Assembly: GCA_902493615.1 (NCBI GenBank)
Contig: CABUQK010000021.1
Coordinates: forward strand, 1 to 20,765
Reading direction: 5' to 3'
Length of the DNA: 20,765 nt
DNA from: an uncultured Collinsella sp.
GTDB lineage: Bacteria; Actinomycetota; Coriobacteriia; Coriobacteriales; Coriobacteriaceae
Position 1 is the first letter of the stretch. Each line of letters starts with the position of its first letter. The notes below the pieces were generated by a model, which was given only the letters and a program-made list of their open reading frames with translations, searched no databases and was not told the origin of the DNA. Position numbers and translations under genes: made by a program. Of this stretch, positions 1 to 7,284 are shown one piece after another.

Positions 1-5
1 GAGCC

Positions 6-33
6 GTTACGCGGTTTGGTAAAACCGCGTAAC
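6..33 (-). terminator. 12-bp hairpin just downstream of htpG
   Basis: A perfect inverted repeat (arms 6-17 and 22-33, GTTACGCGGTTT paired with its complement, 4-nt loop) starts 7 nt beyond the htpG stop codon. Its position fits transcription termination or mRNA 3'-end protection. No U-run follows the stem on the minus strand within the visible bases, so it is not a canonical intrinsic terminator. Confidence 0.55.
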
Positions 34-40
34 TACCTAA

Positions 41-2065
41 CTACATCAAGTTGCAAACAGCCGCCGCGAAGGCAACGGGGTCCTCGGGCAGAATGCCCTC
101 GACCAGCAGGGCCTGGTCATAGAGCAAACCGGAGTACTGCTTGATCTTGTCGGCGTCGCCCGCCTTCTGAGCGGCGACGAGCTTGGAAAAGACCGGGTGC
201 TTGGCGTTGAGCTCGAGCACGCGCTGGCTCTTGGGCATGCCGTCGGGCGCGCCCTCGGGTCCCTTCTGGAGTACCTTCTCCATCTCAAGCGAAAGCGGAC
301 CCTCGGTGGTGATGCAAGCGGGGGCATCGGTCAGGCGCGCGGAGACGGCAACTTTCTCGACCTTGTCACCGAGTGCCTCCTTCATAGCGCTAAAGAGGTC
401 CTCGTTTTCCTTGGTGGCGTCCTCGGCCTCCTTCTTCTCATCCTCGGTCGCTAGGTCAAGATCACCGGTCGCGACGTTCTTGAGCTCCAGATGACGATCC
501 TCGACCTCGGGCTCGGCACCGTCGGCCACAGCCTTCTCGGCAGCCTCGCGGGCAGCATCGTCCTCGTAGATCTTGGGCATATCGGCGGCAACGTACTCAC
601 GCATAGCCTGGAACGTGAACTCATCCACATCCTGCGTCAGCAGCAGCACGTCATAACCGCGGTCGAGCACGCCCTTTACCACGGGCATCTTGGCCAAGCG
701 CTCACGCGAGTCACCGGCGGCGTAGTAGATGGCCTTCTGATCCTCGGGCATGCCCTTGGTATACTCGGCCAGGGTAATCATCTTCTGTTCCTTGGCAGAC
801 CAGAACAGCAACAGGTCGGCGAGCTCATCGGCCTTCATGCCATAGCTCGAGTAGATGCCGTACTTAAGGCCGCGGCCAAAGTTCTCAAAGAACTTCTCGT
901 AGGCCTCGCGGTCGTTGTCACGCATATCCTCAAGGTCAGCGGTGATCTTCTTTTCCACACGCTTGGCGATGGCCTTGAGCTGACGGTTCTGCTGCAGCGT
1001 CTCACGCGAAATATTGAGCGTCACGTCGGCAGAGTCCACGACACCGCGCACAAAGTTGTAGTAGTCGGGCAGCAGGTCGTCGCACTTCTCCATAATCAGC
1101 ACGTTGGAGCTGTAGAGCGCCAGACCCTTCTCGTAGTCCTTACTGTACAGATCGAACGGGGCGCGACCCGGCACAAACAGCAGGGCGTCGTACTCGAGCG
1201 TGCCCTCGGCGTGGAAGCTGATGGTGCGCGCAGGATTATCAAAGTCGTGGAACGTAGACTTGTAGAACTCGTCGTAGTCCTTCTGCTCAACATCGGAGCT
1301 GCGCTTTTTCCAGATCGGCGTCATGGAGTTGATGGTCTCGAGCTCCTGATAGTCCTCGTACTCGGGCTTGTAATCGTCGCCGGCGTCCTCGGGCTTGGGT
1401 TTCTGGCGGCTCTTGGACACCATCATCTGAATCGGGTAGCGCACATAGTTGCTGTACTGCTGAATCAGGCTCTTGAGGCCCCACTCGGTCAGGAAGCGAT
1501 CGTAGGTCTCGGCCTCGCCATCGGCGTCGAGCTTCTCGTTCTCACGCAGCGTCAGAATGACATCGGTACCGTGCTCGGCGCGCTCGCCGTCCTCGATGGT
1601 ATAGCCCTCAAGACCATCAGACTCCCACACGTGAGCGGTGTCCTCGCCATAGGCGCGGCTGACGACCTTCACATGGCTGGCGACCATAAAAGCCGAGTAG
1701 AAGCCCACGCCGAACTGGCCGATGATGTCGACATCCGAACCCTGCTGCTCGGCGTTCTCGGTCTTAAACTCCTCGGAGCCGGAATGGGCGATGGTGCCCA
1801 GGTTGCGCTCGAGCTCCTCGGCGGTCATGCCAATGCCGTTATCCGAGATCGTGATGGTGCGGGCATCCTTGTCGAAAGAGACGCGGATGGCAAGGTCACC
1901 TTGGTCGAGCTTAACGCTCGGGTCCTGCAGGCTCTTAAAGTTGAGCTTGTCGACGGCGTCGCTCGCGTTAGAGATAAGCTCGCGCAGGAAGATTTCCTTA
2001 TTGGTGTAGATGGAGTTGATCATGAGGTCGAGCAGTTTTTTGCTCTCGGTCTTAAATTGACGCAT
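41..2065 (-). CDS. htpG: HtpG, Hsp90-family molecular chaperone
   Basis: A 674-residue cytosolic ATP-dependent chaperone of the GHKL superfamily that remodels client proteins as a dimer. The N-terminal ATPase domain is clear: RELISNASDAVDKL near residues 28-41, DNGIGM near 75-80 and GQFGVGFYSAFMVA near 116-129. The middle and C-terminal dimerisation domains follow. At about 510-570 there is a strongly acidic, Lys/Glu-rich linker (EDEKKEAEDATKENED) which, with other small insertions, makes the protein about 50 residues longer than the E. coli protein. The ATG start is preceded by GAAAGGAC. The gene appears monocistronic: the GNAT gene upstream ends about 200 nt away and a strong hairpin lies just past the stop. 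I see no HrcA (CIRCE) or HspR (HAIR) operator in the upstream gap. Confidence 0.97.
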   Translation of the reverse strand: MRQFKTESKKLLDLMINSIYTNKEIFLRELISNASDAVDKLNFKSLQDPSVKLDQGDLAIRVSFDKDARTITISDNGIGMTAEELERNLGTIAHSGSEEFKTENAEQQGSDVDIIGQFGVGFYSAFMVASHVKVVSRAYGEDTAHVWESDGLEGYTIEDGERAEHGTDVILTLRENEKLDADGEAETYDRFLTEWGLKSLIQQYSNYVRYPIQMMVSKSRQKPKPEDAGDDYKPEYEDYQELETINSMTPIWKKRSSDVEQKDYDEFYKSTFHDFDNPARTISFHAEGTLEYDALLFVPGRAPFDLYSKDYEKGLALYSSNVLIMEKCDDLLPDYYNFVRGVVDSADVTLNISRETLQQNRQLKAIAKRVEKKITADLEDMRDNDREAYEKFFENFGRGLKYGIYSSYGMKADELADLLLFWSAKEQKMITLAEYTKGMPEDQKAIYYAAGDSRERLAKMPVVKGVLDRGYDVLLLTQDVDEFTFQAMREYVAADMPKIYEDDAAREAAEKAVADGAEPEVEDRHLELKNVATGDLDLATEDEKKEAEDATKENEDLFSAMKEALGDKVEKVAVSARLTDAPACITTEGPLSLEMEKVLQKGPEGAPDGMPKSQRVLELNAKHPVFSKLVAAQKAGDADKIKQYSGLLYDQALLVEGILPEDPVAFAAAVCNLM

Positions 2066-2230
2066 GTGCAGTCCTTTCGCGCTACCCCCGTCCGCAAAAA
2101 CGGCCCGGTCGCCCGAGCCGAATCGCAGACCTGCTATGTTCAGACTTAGATTTTATAACCCATTAGCGCGCATATATACATACGGAATCGAAAAACTGTA
2201 TGTCATAGCGCTCCGATGCGCCAATTACCA
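2066..2230 (-). promoter_or_regulatory. htpG upstream region with AT-rich candidate -10 boxes
   Basis: Between the GNAT stop and the htpG start the only AT-rich patch holds TATAAAAT (minus strand, 2150-2157) and a TATATAT run about 25 nt further upstream. Either could be a sigma-A -10 box, but neither has a convincing -35 at 16-18 nt. The leader would be about 80 nt or longer. No CIRCE-like or HAIR-like inverted repeat is visible. Confidence 0.35.
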
Positions 2231-2270
2231 AGGAGTGTCCCCAACTGCCGGCAGAAAGGGAACGTCCCTA
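2231..2270. repeat. Short GC-rich palindromic intergenic repeat overlapping the GNAT stop codon
   Basis: The sequence is centred on the perfect 10-bp palindrome CTGCCGGCAG (2245-2254). It is flanked by GTGTCCCC on one side and GGGAACGTCCC on the other, an imperfect larger dyad. It includes the TAG stop of the acetyltransferase gene (2268-2270). It looks like a REP-type dispersed repeat, but only one clear copy of this exact form is in the window. Confidence 0.35.
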
Positions 2271-2768
2271 TCTGCCATCTACGCGCTTGGCCATCCAGAC
2301 ATGGGGTTGGCCCTCGTCTTCGTAATCTACCGGGGCAATTTGCGTGTAGCCCGCCTTTGCATAGAGCGGCAGCACGTATTCCTGCGCATGCAGTTTTATG
2401 AGCTTGGCACCGGCATCACGCGCGGCGGCATCACTGGCCTCGACGATCTTGCTCGCCAGACCGCGACGGCGCATGCTCGGCAGCACAGCCACGCGCCCCA
2501 TAATATAGGTCTCCCCCGCTGCGACGCCTTCGTCCAAGTCGCACGCCGGCGAAACCGGAGCCTCTGAATCTGCCGCGCGCTCGAGCTCTTCGGGAAACAC
2601 GCGGGAGCAACCGGCAAGCTCGCCGTCTACATAGAGCGTCACATGAATGCAGCTTTGATCCTCGTCGATAGCGTCGAACTCATTCTCGTAGCCTTGCTCG
2701 TCCATAAAAACGACGCGGCGCACCAACGCCGCGTCATCAAAGCATCCCGTCTTAAGTTGGATATCCAT
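2268..2768 (-). CDS. GNAT-family N-acetyltransferase (ElaA-like)
   Basis: About 166 residues. The acetyl-CoA binding motif A is visible as VAVLPSMRRRGLASKIVEAS, the Arg/Gly pyrophosphate loop of GNAT enzymes. The N-terminal stretch VVFMDEQGYENEFDAIDEDQ resembles the ElaA/YjcF subgroup, whose natural substrates are mostly unknown. An in-frame ATG lies 18 nt upstream (2786), but AAGGGGC sits about 7 nt before the ATG at 2768, so I prefer a start at MDIQLKTG. It lies 39 nt downstream of the phosphatase remnant on the same strand and could be transcribed with it. The substrate cannot be told from sequence. Confidence 0.85.
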   Translation of the reverse strand: MDIQLKTGCFDDAALVRRVVFMDEQGYENEFDAIDEDQSCIHVTLYVDGELAGCSRVFPEELERAADSEAPVSPACDLDEGVAAGETYIMGRVAVLPSMRRRGLASKIVEASDAAARDAGAKLIKLHAQEYVLPLYAKAGYTQIAPVDYEDEGQPHVWMAKRVDGR

Positions 2769-2807
2769 GGCTGCCCCTTCATTCAATGCGAACGTTAGGG
2801 ACAGATT

Positions 2808-3454
2808 TTAGCGAAAATGGGCTCCGCGCACGCTAAACTTCGCGCGAGCCTTCGCCAGGCAATCGTAATGACCCACGTTATGGGCATCGCTCGCGATGAA
2901 ACTGTACAGGTTCTGATCAAACAGACGCTGTGCCGGCTTTTTCTCGCGACCAAAGCGACCGCCGGCAATAAAGTCCGCCGAAGCCTGCAGCTTGCAGCCC
3001 ATATCGACCAGACGCTCCGCCACGCTTACATCCTTTTGAACCGCACGATAGCGCTCAGGATGAGCGATGATCACCTGGTAGCCACGGCACTGCAAATCGT
3101 AAATCGTGTTCTCGTACTCTCTAAACGCATACGCATCGGCATGCGTCGAAAGCTCGAGCAGAAACTCGTTGGTCCCATCGAAATGCAAGTGCTCCGCGGC
3201 ATCGATACCAAGCTCAACAAGCTTTCGATGGTTGACCTCGAAGCCCATCTGGAGCGGAAAACCGTCAGCGTTATCACGCAGCAGCTCAAAGGCCACATCT
3301 TGTCGTAATCAAAATAGGGATCACGGCAGTGAGGAGTGCAAACGATTCTGGTTACACCGGCCCGCTTGGCAGCCTCGAGCATCGCCAAGCTCTCATCGAG
3401 ATCGGCGGCGCCGTCGTCTACACCTGGCAAGATATGGCAATGAATGTCACGCAT
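2808..3454 (-). pseudogene. CpsB/YwqE-type PHP tyrosine-protein phosphatase, frameshifted
   Basis: In bacterial exopolysaccharide systems this family is a manganese-dependent phosphatase that dephosphorylates the CpsD kinase. The first frame starts with the PHP signature MRDIHCHILPGVDDG and runs through CTPHCRDPYFDYDKM, about 53 residues, to near 3296. The remainder, in another frame from about 3296, is clearly the same protein: AFELLRDNADGFPLQMGFEV, IIAHPERYRAVQ and the metal-ligand motif FIASDAHNVGHYD. One net base must be added to rejoin the frames. The joined product would be about 215 residues against about 240-255 for typical CpsB/YwqE. It ends abruptly after KARAKFS in a sequence resembling an intergenic repeat, so the C-terminus may also be lost. 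It begins 17 nt after the kinase gene. The break could be a real mutation or a sequence error. Confidence 0.85.
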
Positions 3455-3471
3455 GGGTCAGCCTTAATCAA

Positions 3472-4209
3472 CTAAACGTTTGCTCGGTTGGTGAAGATGC
3501 CCTTTTTTGAAGTCCCCTGATCGTCGGAGCCCTTCTTCACCTTCTTACCGTCCTTGGTGTAGTAGGAGTAGTAGTACTCGCTGGTCTCGGTCTCGCAGTA
3601 GTTCATAACGGTACCGATGAGCTTGACCTTTTCGGACTTCTTAAGCTGACCGATGGCGTTGAGCGCCTCCTCGCGCTTGGTGAAGTCCTCGCGCACCACG
3701 AACAGCGTGCCGTCGGTCAGACTTGCGATCTCGGCAGCATCGATGAAGGTGCCGACCGGGGGAGCATCAAAGATGACGTACTGGAACTTGGCGGACAGTG
3801 CCTTTACCAGCTTGGCAAAGCGGTGAGAGACGATGATGTCGGCAGGATTGGGAATATGCGGCTCGGCATCGAGGAAGTAGAAGTTCTTCTGACCCGTCTC
3901 GACAATCGCCTGGTCAATGGAGATCTGCTCGGAAAGAACCGCATAGAGTCCGCCGCGCGAACGAACGCCGAGCATATCGGAAAGGGACCTACGGCGCATA
4001 TCGGCCTCGACCAGGAGCACGGACTTGCCGCTCGTGGCGATTGCCTGAGCAAGGTTAATGGAAACCGTAGACTTGCCCTCGTTGGGAATCGAGGAGGTAA
4101 CGGTGATGGTGCGAATGGGGTCGTCCACACTCGCAAAGCGGATGTTGGCCAGAAGGGTCTTGGCGGCATTCTGTACAACGAGCTTATCGGTGTTCTTTGC
4201 CTTAGCCAT
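3472..4209 (-). CDS. CpsD/CapB-type BY-kinase (polysaccharide biosynthesis tyrosine autokinase)
   Basis: A 245-residue cytoplasmic bacterial tyrosine kinase that works with a membrane Wzz/CpsC partner to control exopolysaccharide polymerisation and export. It shows Walker A (SSIPNEGKST, 39-48, Lys46), Walker A' (VLLVEADMRRR, 64-74) and Walker B (YVIFDAPP, 144-151). The autophosphorylated tyrosine cluster EYYYSYY lies at 211-217, followed by a Lys-rich tail. The start codon lies 2 nt after the cpsC-like stop, and the ribosome binding site AAAGGTGG is inside the end of that gene, so the two are translationally linked. The phosphatase follows after 17 nt. No glycosyltransferase, flippase or polymerase gene is in the window, so the target polysaccharide is unknown. 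Confidence 0.93.
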   Translation of the reverse strand: MAKAKNTDKLVVQNAAKTLLANIRFASVDDPIRTITVTSSIPNEGKSTVSINLAQAIATSGKSVLLVEADMRRRSLSDMLGVRSRGGLYAVLSEQISIDQAIVETGQKNFYFLDAEPHIPNPADIIVSHRFAKLVKALSAKFQYVIFDAPPVGTFIDAAEIASLTDGTLFVVREDFTKREEALNAIGQLKKSEKVKLIGTVMNYCETETSEYYYSYYTKDGKKVKKGSDDQGTSKKGIFTNRANV

Positions 4210-4211
4210 GC

Positions 4212-4868
4212 CTATTTACCACCTTTCATAGCCGGAATTCGGCCAACAACGGGAATACCCAGGAGCTCTTCTGCCTCTTCTGCACCGCGGATGCGGGTGT
4301 TGAGCATGTCTGCCAAAACGACATAGGCAACTGCGATAAAGATGCCCGCGAGGAACGCGACAGCAACGTACAGCATACGCTTGGGACCGCTGGGGGCTTC
4401 GGGGGTCTTAGCCTCGTCGATAACGTTGATGCTCTGGGCAGCGCCGACGTTCTGAGCGACCGTACTCACCGAGCTGGCCATGGCCTTTGCGACCTTAGCC
4501 GTCTCCTTGGCATCGGTGCCGGTAACCGAAAGCGTAATGACACGCGTGGTGGTCTCGGAGGAAACAGACACCTTGTAGTCATCCAGATCGGTGAGGCCCA
4601 GTTCATTGGCTGCGCCGCTCTTAACGCTATCGCTATCCAGCAGCGTGGCGATATCGTTGGAAAGCATCTGACTCGCCGAGAGATCGTTGTAGCTCATCTG
4701 ACCGCTATCGTCGGTCTTGGCGAGAATGTACATGCTCGTCGTCGCGGTATAGGTGTTGTCCATCGCAACGAAGGACACGATGCCCATGGCGATCGCGCAG
4801 ACCACCGGAAGGGTGATGACCAGCTGAAGGTGCTTCTTCAGCAGCTGGAACAGTTCGAGAAGGGTCAT
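4212..4868 (-). CDS. CpsC/Wzz-type chain-length determinant, BY-kinase activator
   Basis: A 218-residue membrane protein of the Wzz/CapA family. TM1 (about 16-36, VITLPVVCAIAMGIVSFVAM) and TM2 (about 166-187, LYVAVAFLAGIFIAVAYVVL) flank an extracytoplasmic region of about 130 residues. The proline-containing PEAPSGPKR before TM2 is typical. The short cytoplasmic tail (RIRGAEEAEELLGIPVVGRIP) is the part that contacts and activates the separate CpsD kinase in Gram-positive systems. AAAGG precedes the ATG by about 9 nt. It is the first gene of a C-D-B module, with a promoter-like sequence just upstream. Confidence 0.92.
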   Translation of the reverse strand: MTLLELFQLLKKHLQLVITLPVVCAIAMGIVSFVAMDNTYTATTSMYILAKTDDSGQMSYNDLSASQMLSNDIATLLDSDSVKSGAANELGLTDLDDYKVSVSSETTTRVITLSVTGTDAKETAKVAKAMASSVSTVAQNVGAAQSINVIDEAKTPEAPSGPKRMLYVAVAFLAGIFIAVAYVVLADMLNTRIRGAEEAEELLGIPVVGRIPAMKGGK

Positions 4869-4915
4869 GCAGCTTGCCTTTCATTTCCCCAGTTCGGATT
4901 GACAAAACTGTCCGT

Positions 4916-4944
4916 ATGTTATCGCATCTTTTTACCGAGACCAA
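4916..4944 (-). promoter_or_regulatory. Candidate sigma-A promoter for the cpsC-D-B module
   Basis: On the minus strand TTGGTC (4939-4944) and TAACAT (4916-4921) are separated by exactly 17 nt, giving a leader of about 40 nt to the ATG. A 5-bp hairpin with a short T-rich tail (ACAGG/CCTGT, 4966-4979) lies just upstream. Confidence 0.45.
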
Positions 4945-4994
4945 ACTCTATACATAAGAAACAGGCTCTCCTGTAAAAATGTCGGAAGCAATCG

Positions 4995-5038
4995 TAAAAT
5001 TGCACAACAACGCCGCACCCGAAAGTCAAATGCGGCGT
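4995..5038 (-). terminator. Terminator-like hairpin after phoR
   Basis: Stem ACGCCGCA/TGCGGCGT (5010-5017 with 5031-5038) and a 13-nt loop, followed on the minus strand by TGTTGTGCAATTTT. It lies about 25 nt past the kinase stop codon, where a rho-independent terminator would be expected. The T-tract is interrupted. Confidence 0.55.
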
Positions 5039-5063
5039 CTGCATCAATATCTGTGTTGTATCG

Positions 5064-6488
5064 CTATGCGAATGGCTCGTCCTGCTGTATGGGAAACGTC
5101 ACCGTAATGGTGGTTCCCACGCCCAACGCGCTCGACAAATCGAGCGTGGCGTGATGATACAGGGCCGCATGCTTGACAATGGCAAGCCCCAGGCCGGTTC
5201 CGCCGCGTGCCTTGGACCTACTCTTGTCCACGCGATAGAACCGCTCAAATACCTTGCCCTGTTCTTCAGGCGCGATACCGATTCCCGTGTCGGCGACCGC
5301 GAGGAACGGATGGCCTTCGTCGTTGGTGCCGCACTGCAGCGTAACCGTACCGCCGGGCCGATTGTAGCGGATGGCGTTGCTTGCCAGATTATAGATGAGC
5401 TCGTCGATCAAGCGCGACACGCCTTCGATGACCACAGGCTTGGTCTCATGACTTATCGTCACATTCGCCTGACGGGCGACCTGTTCAAGACGCTGCTCAA
5501 CCGCGTAGATGGCACGCGAGAGCTCAATAGGCTCCGTGGACCCAATGGGCACCGCCTCGCCCTCAGTTGCACGCTCGGCCTCGTCCAAGTTAGACAGCGT
5601 AAGGATGTCGTTGACAAGCGCCGCCAAACGGCCCGCCTCACGATAGATGCGACCGCCAAAGTTGCGCAGGTCATCCTCGCCCTCGACCATGCCGTTTGCG
5701 ATGAGCTCGGCATAGCCCGAAATCGCCGTAAGCGGCGTCTTGAGCTCATGGGTGATATTCGCCGTGAACTCGCGGCGCATACGGTCGTTGTCCGCTAGCA
5801 CCGCCATTTGGCGCTTGAGTTCCTGGCGCTGCGACTCGATACGCTCAAGCATGGGGACCATCTCGGCATAGGCGTGCTCATAGCTACGGCGTGGGTGGTC
5901 CAAATCCACCTCTTGCAACGGCGCGATGATGGCACGGGACTCGCGGCGCGCCATAAAAAACGAGAGTACCGCACCCGCTGCTGCGATAAGCAGCATCGGC
6001 GCCACCATCGACAGCAAAATCGCCGCAACGCCAGGCTGGGCCTGCGCCAAGCGGACAACCTGGCCGTTATCAAGGGCGACGGCGCGATACAGCATAATCT
6101 CGTCGAGCGTAGAGCTTGCGCGCTCCGCGGAACCCGAACCACTCTCAAAGGCCTCGATGACCTCGGGGCGATCGCCATGGTTGGGCAGTGTGGAAGGCGA
6201 CGCCTCGTTGTCGTAGGCAACCGATCCATCCTTGTTAATCAGCGTGATTCGCAAGTCCTCGCGATCAAGGCTACGCAAGAACGGGATGGGCTCCTGCTGT
6301 TCGTCGAGAGCGGCAGCAATGAGCTCGGTTTCCTGCGCCAGATTGGTACTCGTGGCATCCGCCAAGGTGTTTTGCACAAAGAACGCACCCAGCACCGTAA
6401 ACGCCACGATAACCGCCATGGCGCAGACAAAGATCGTCACAAAAACGCGGTGCGACAGCGTATGTTTTCCCTGGGGGGCGAAGACCAC
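5064..6488 (-). CDS. phoR: PhoR-like sensor histidine kinase
   Basis: A 474-residue membrane histidine kinase. TM1 (about 15-38) and TM2 (about 157-180) flank an extracytoplasmic sensor of about 115 residues. HisKA has the H-box NITHELKTPLTAISGYAEL with phospho-acceptor His247. The ATPase domain shows an N-box (ELIYNLASNAIRYN, 364-376), G1 (DTGIGI, 400-405), F-box (FERFYRVD) and G2 (GGTGLGLA, 429-436). I see no clear PAS domain. The start is GTG with GGAGGAG just before it, 3 nt after the regulator stop codon, so the pair is translationally coupled. The PhoR assignment rests on the adjacent PhoB-like regulator and pstB. The sensor domain itself does not identify the signal. Confidence 0.87.
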   Translation of the reverse strand: MVFAPQGKHTLSHRVFVTIFVCAMAVIVAFTVLGAFFVQNTLADATSTNLAQETELIAAALDEQQEPIPFLRSLDREDLRITLINKDGSVAYDNEASPSTLPNHGDRPEVIEAFESGSGSAERASSTLDEIMLYRAVALDNGQVVRLAQAQPGVAAILLSMVAPMLLIAAAGAVLSFFMARRESRAIIAPLQEVDLDHPRRSYEHAYAEMVPMLERIESQRQELKRQMAVLADNDRMRREFTANITHELKTPLTAISGYAELIANGMVEGEDDLRNFGGRIYREAGRLAALVNDILTLSNLDEAERATEGEAVPIGSTEPIELSRAIYAVEQRLEQVARQANVTISHETKPVVIEGVSRLIDELIYNLASNAIRYNRPGGTVTLQCGTNDEGHPFLAVADTGIGIAPEEQGKVFERFYRVDKSRSKARGGTGLGLAIVKHAALYHHATLDLSSALGVGTTITVTFPIQQDEPFA

Positions 6489-6491
6489 GGG

Positions 6492-7220
6492 TTACTCCTC
6501 CGATGCGGTGGCCGCGGTGTCGTCACCTTCGGCACCATCACCGGCAGAAGGCTCGGCCAAGCGGTAGCCCACGCCGCGCACGGTCTCGATGGCGCTGGCA
6601 TGCTCGCCCAGTTTTTGGCGAAGCGTCTGCACGTGCACGTCAACGGTGCGCGAACCGCCGTCGAAGTCCCAGCCCCACACGCTCTGCAGCAACGACTCGC
6701 GGGTAAAGACCACGCCGGGCTTGCGCATGAGGTACTCGAGCAGGTCGAACTCGCGCAGGGTGAGCTTAAGCGACTCGCCGGCAACAGTCACCTCACGATG
6801 GCTGGGCGAGAGCACAATGTCGCCCACACTGAGCACATCGCTTGCCTGTTTGACCATGCCGCCGCGACGCAGCAGTGCGCGGCAGCGGCTGGCGAGCTCC
6901 ATGAGCGAAAACGGCTTAGTCAGGTAATCGTCGGCACCGCCATCGAGCGCCATCACCTTGTCGAGCTCGGTATCCTTGGCGGTAAGCATCATGATGGGCA
7001 CCGTCGCCGTCAGGCGATCGGCACGCAGTCGACGCATAATCGCCAAGCCATCGGTATCGGGCAGCATGATGTCGAGCAGGACGGCATCGGGTACCCGTCG
7101 CGCCACGGCAGCCTTAAACTCACCGTCGCACGAAAAGCCTTCGGCCTCAATCCCCTGCTTGCGCAGCGCATAGACCGTCAAATCCCTGATGTTGTCATCG
7201 TCCTCGACGTAATAGATCAT
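6492..7220 (-). CDS. phoB: PhoB/PhoP-like OmpR-family response regulator
   Basis: About 242 residues. The receiver domain has acidic residues E6-D8, phospho-acceptor Asp50 (LLDIMLPD), LTAKD and the KPFS lysine loop. A C-terminal winged-helix DNA-binding domain follows (REFDLLEYLMRKPGVVFTRE, then a region ending RTVDVHVQTLRQKLG and RGVGYRL). An in-frame upstream start at 7244 exists, but AAAGGGG sits 6-7 nt before the ATG at 7220, and receivers of this family begin with such a short strand (MIYYVEDDDNIR). Between pstB and phoR it most likely controls the phosphate-starvation response. Its targets are inferred only. Confidence 0.88.
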   Translation of the reverse strand: MIYYVEDDDNIRDLTVYALRKQGIEAEGFSCDGEFKAAVARRVPDAVLLDIMLPDTDGLAIMRRLRADRLTATVPIMMLTAKDTELDKVMALDGGADDYLTKPFSLMELASRCRALLRRGGMVKQASDVLSVGDIVLSPSHREVTVAGESLKLTLREFDLLEYLMRKPGVVFTRESLLQSVWGWDFDGGSRTVDVHVQTLRQKLGEHASAIETVRGVGYRLAEPSAGDGAEGDDTAATASEE

Positions 7221-7260
7221 GTTGAACCCCTTTGCGGCCGGCATGACCGCATCTTAACCC

Positions 7261-7274
7261 TAAAGGTACCTTTA
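7261..7274. promoter_or_regulatory. 14-bp perfect palindrome between pstB and phoB
   Basis: TAAAGGTACCTTTA is a perfect dyad in the 64-nt gap between the pstB stop and the phoB start. It has no loop or T-tract, so it looks more like a protein-binding site than a terminator. Its role is unknown. Confidence 0.3.
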
Positions 7275-7284
7275 CTAGATGGTA

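Noticed and set aside
491..2149. Long open frame on the plus strand opposite htpG (552 codons)
   Set aside because: It is the antisense shadow of htpG in GC-rich sequence, low in complexity (Leu/Val/Gly/His-rich), with no domain resemblance and no ribosome binding site.
2066..2267. CIRCE or HAIR heat-shock operator upstream of htpG
   Set aside because: No TTAGCACTC/GAGTGCTAA or CTTGAGT/ACTCAAG pair is present.
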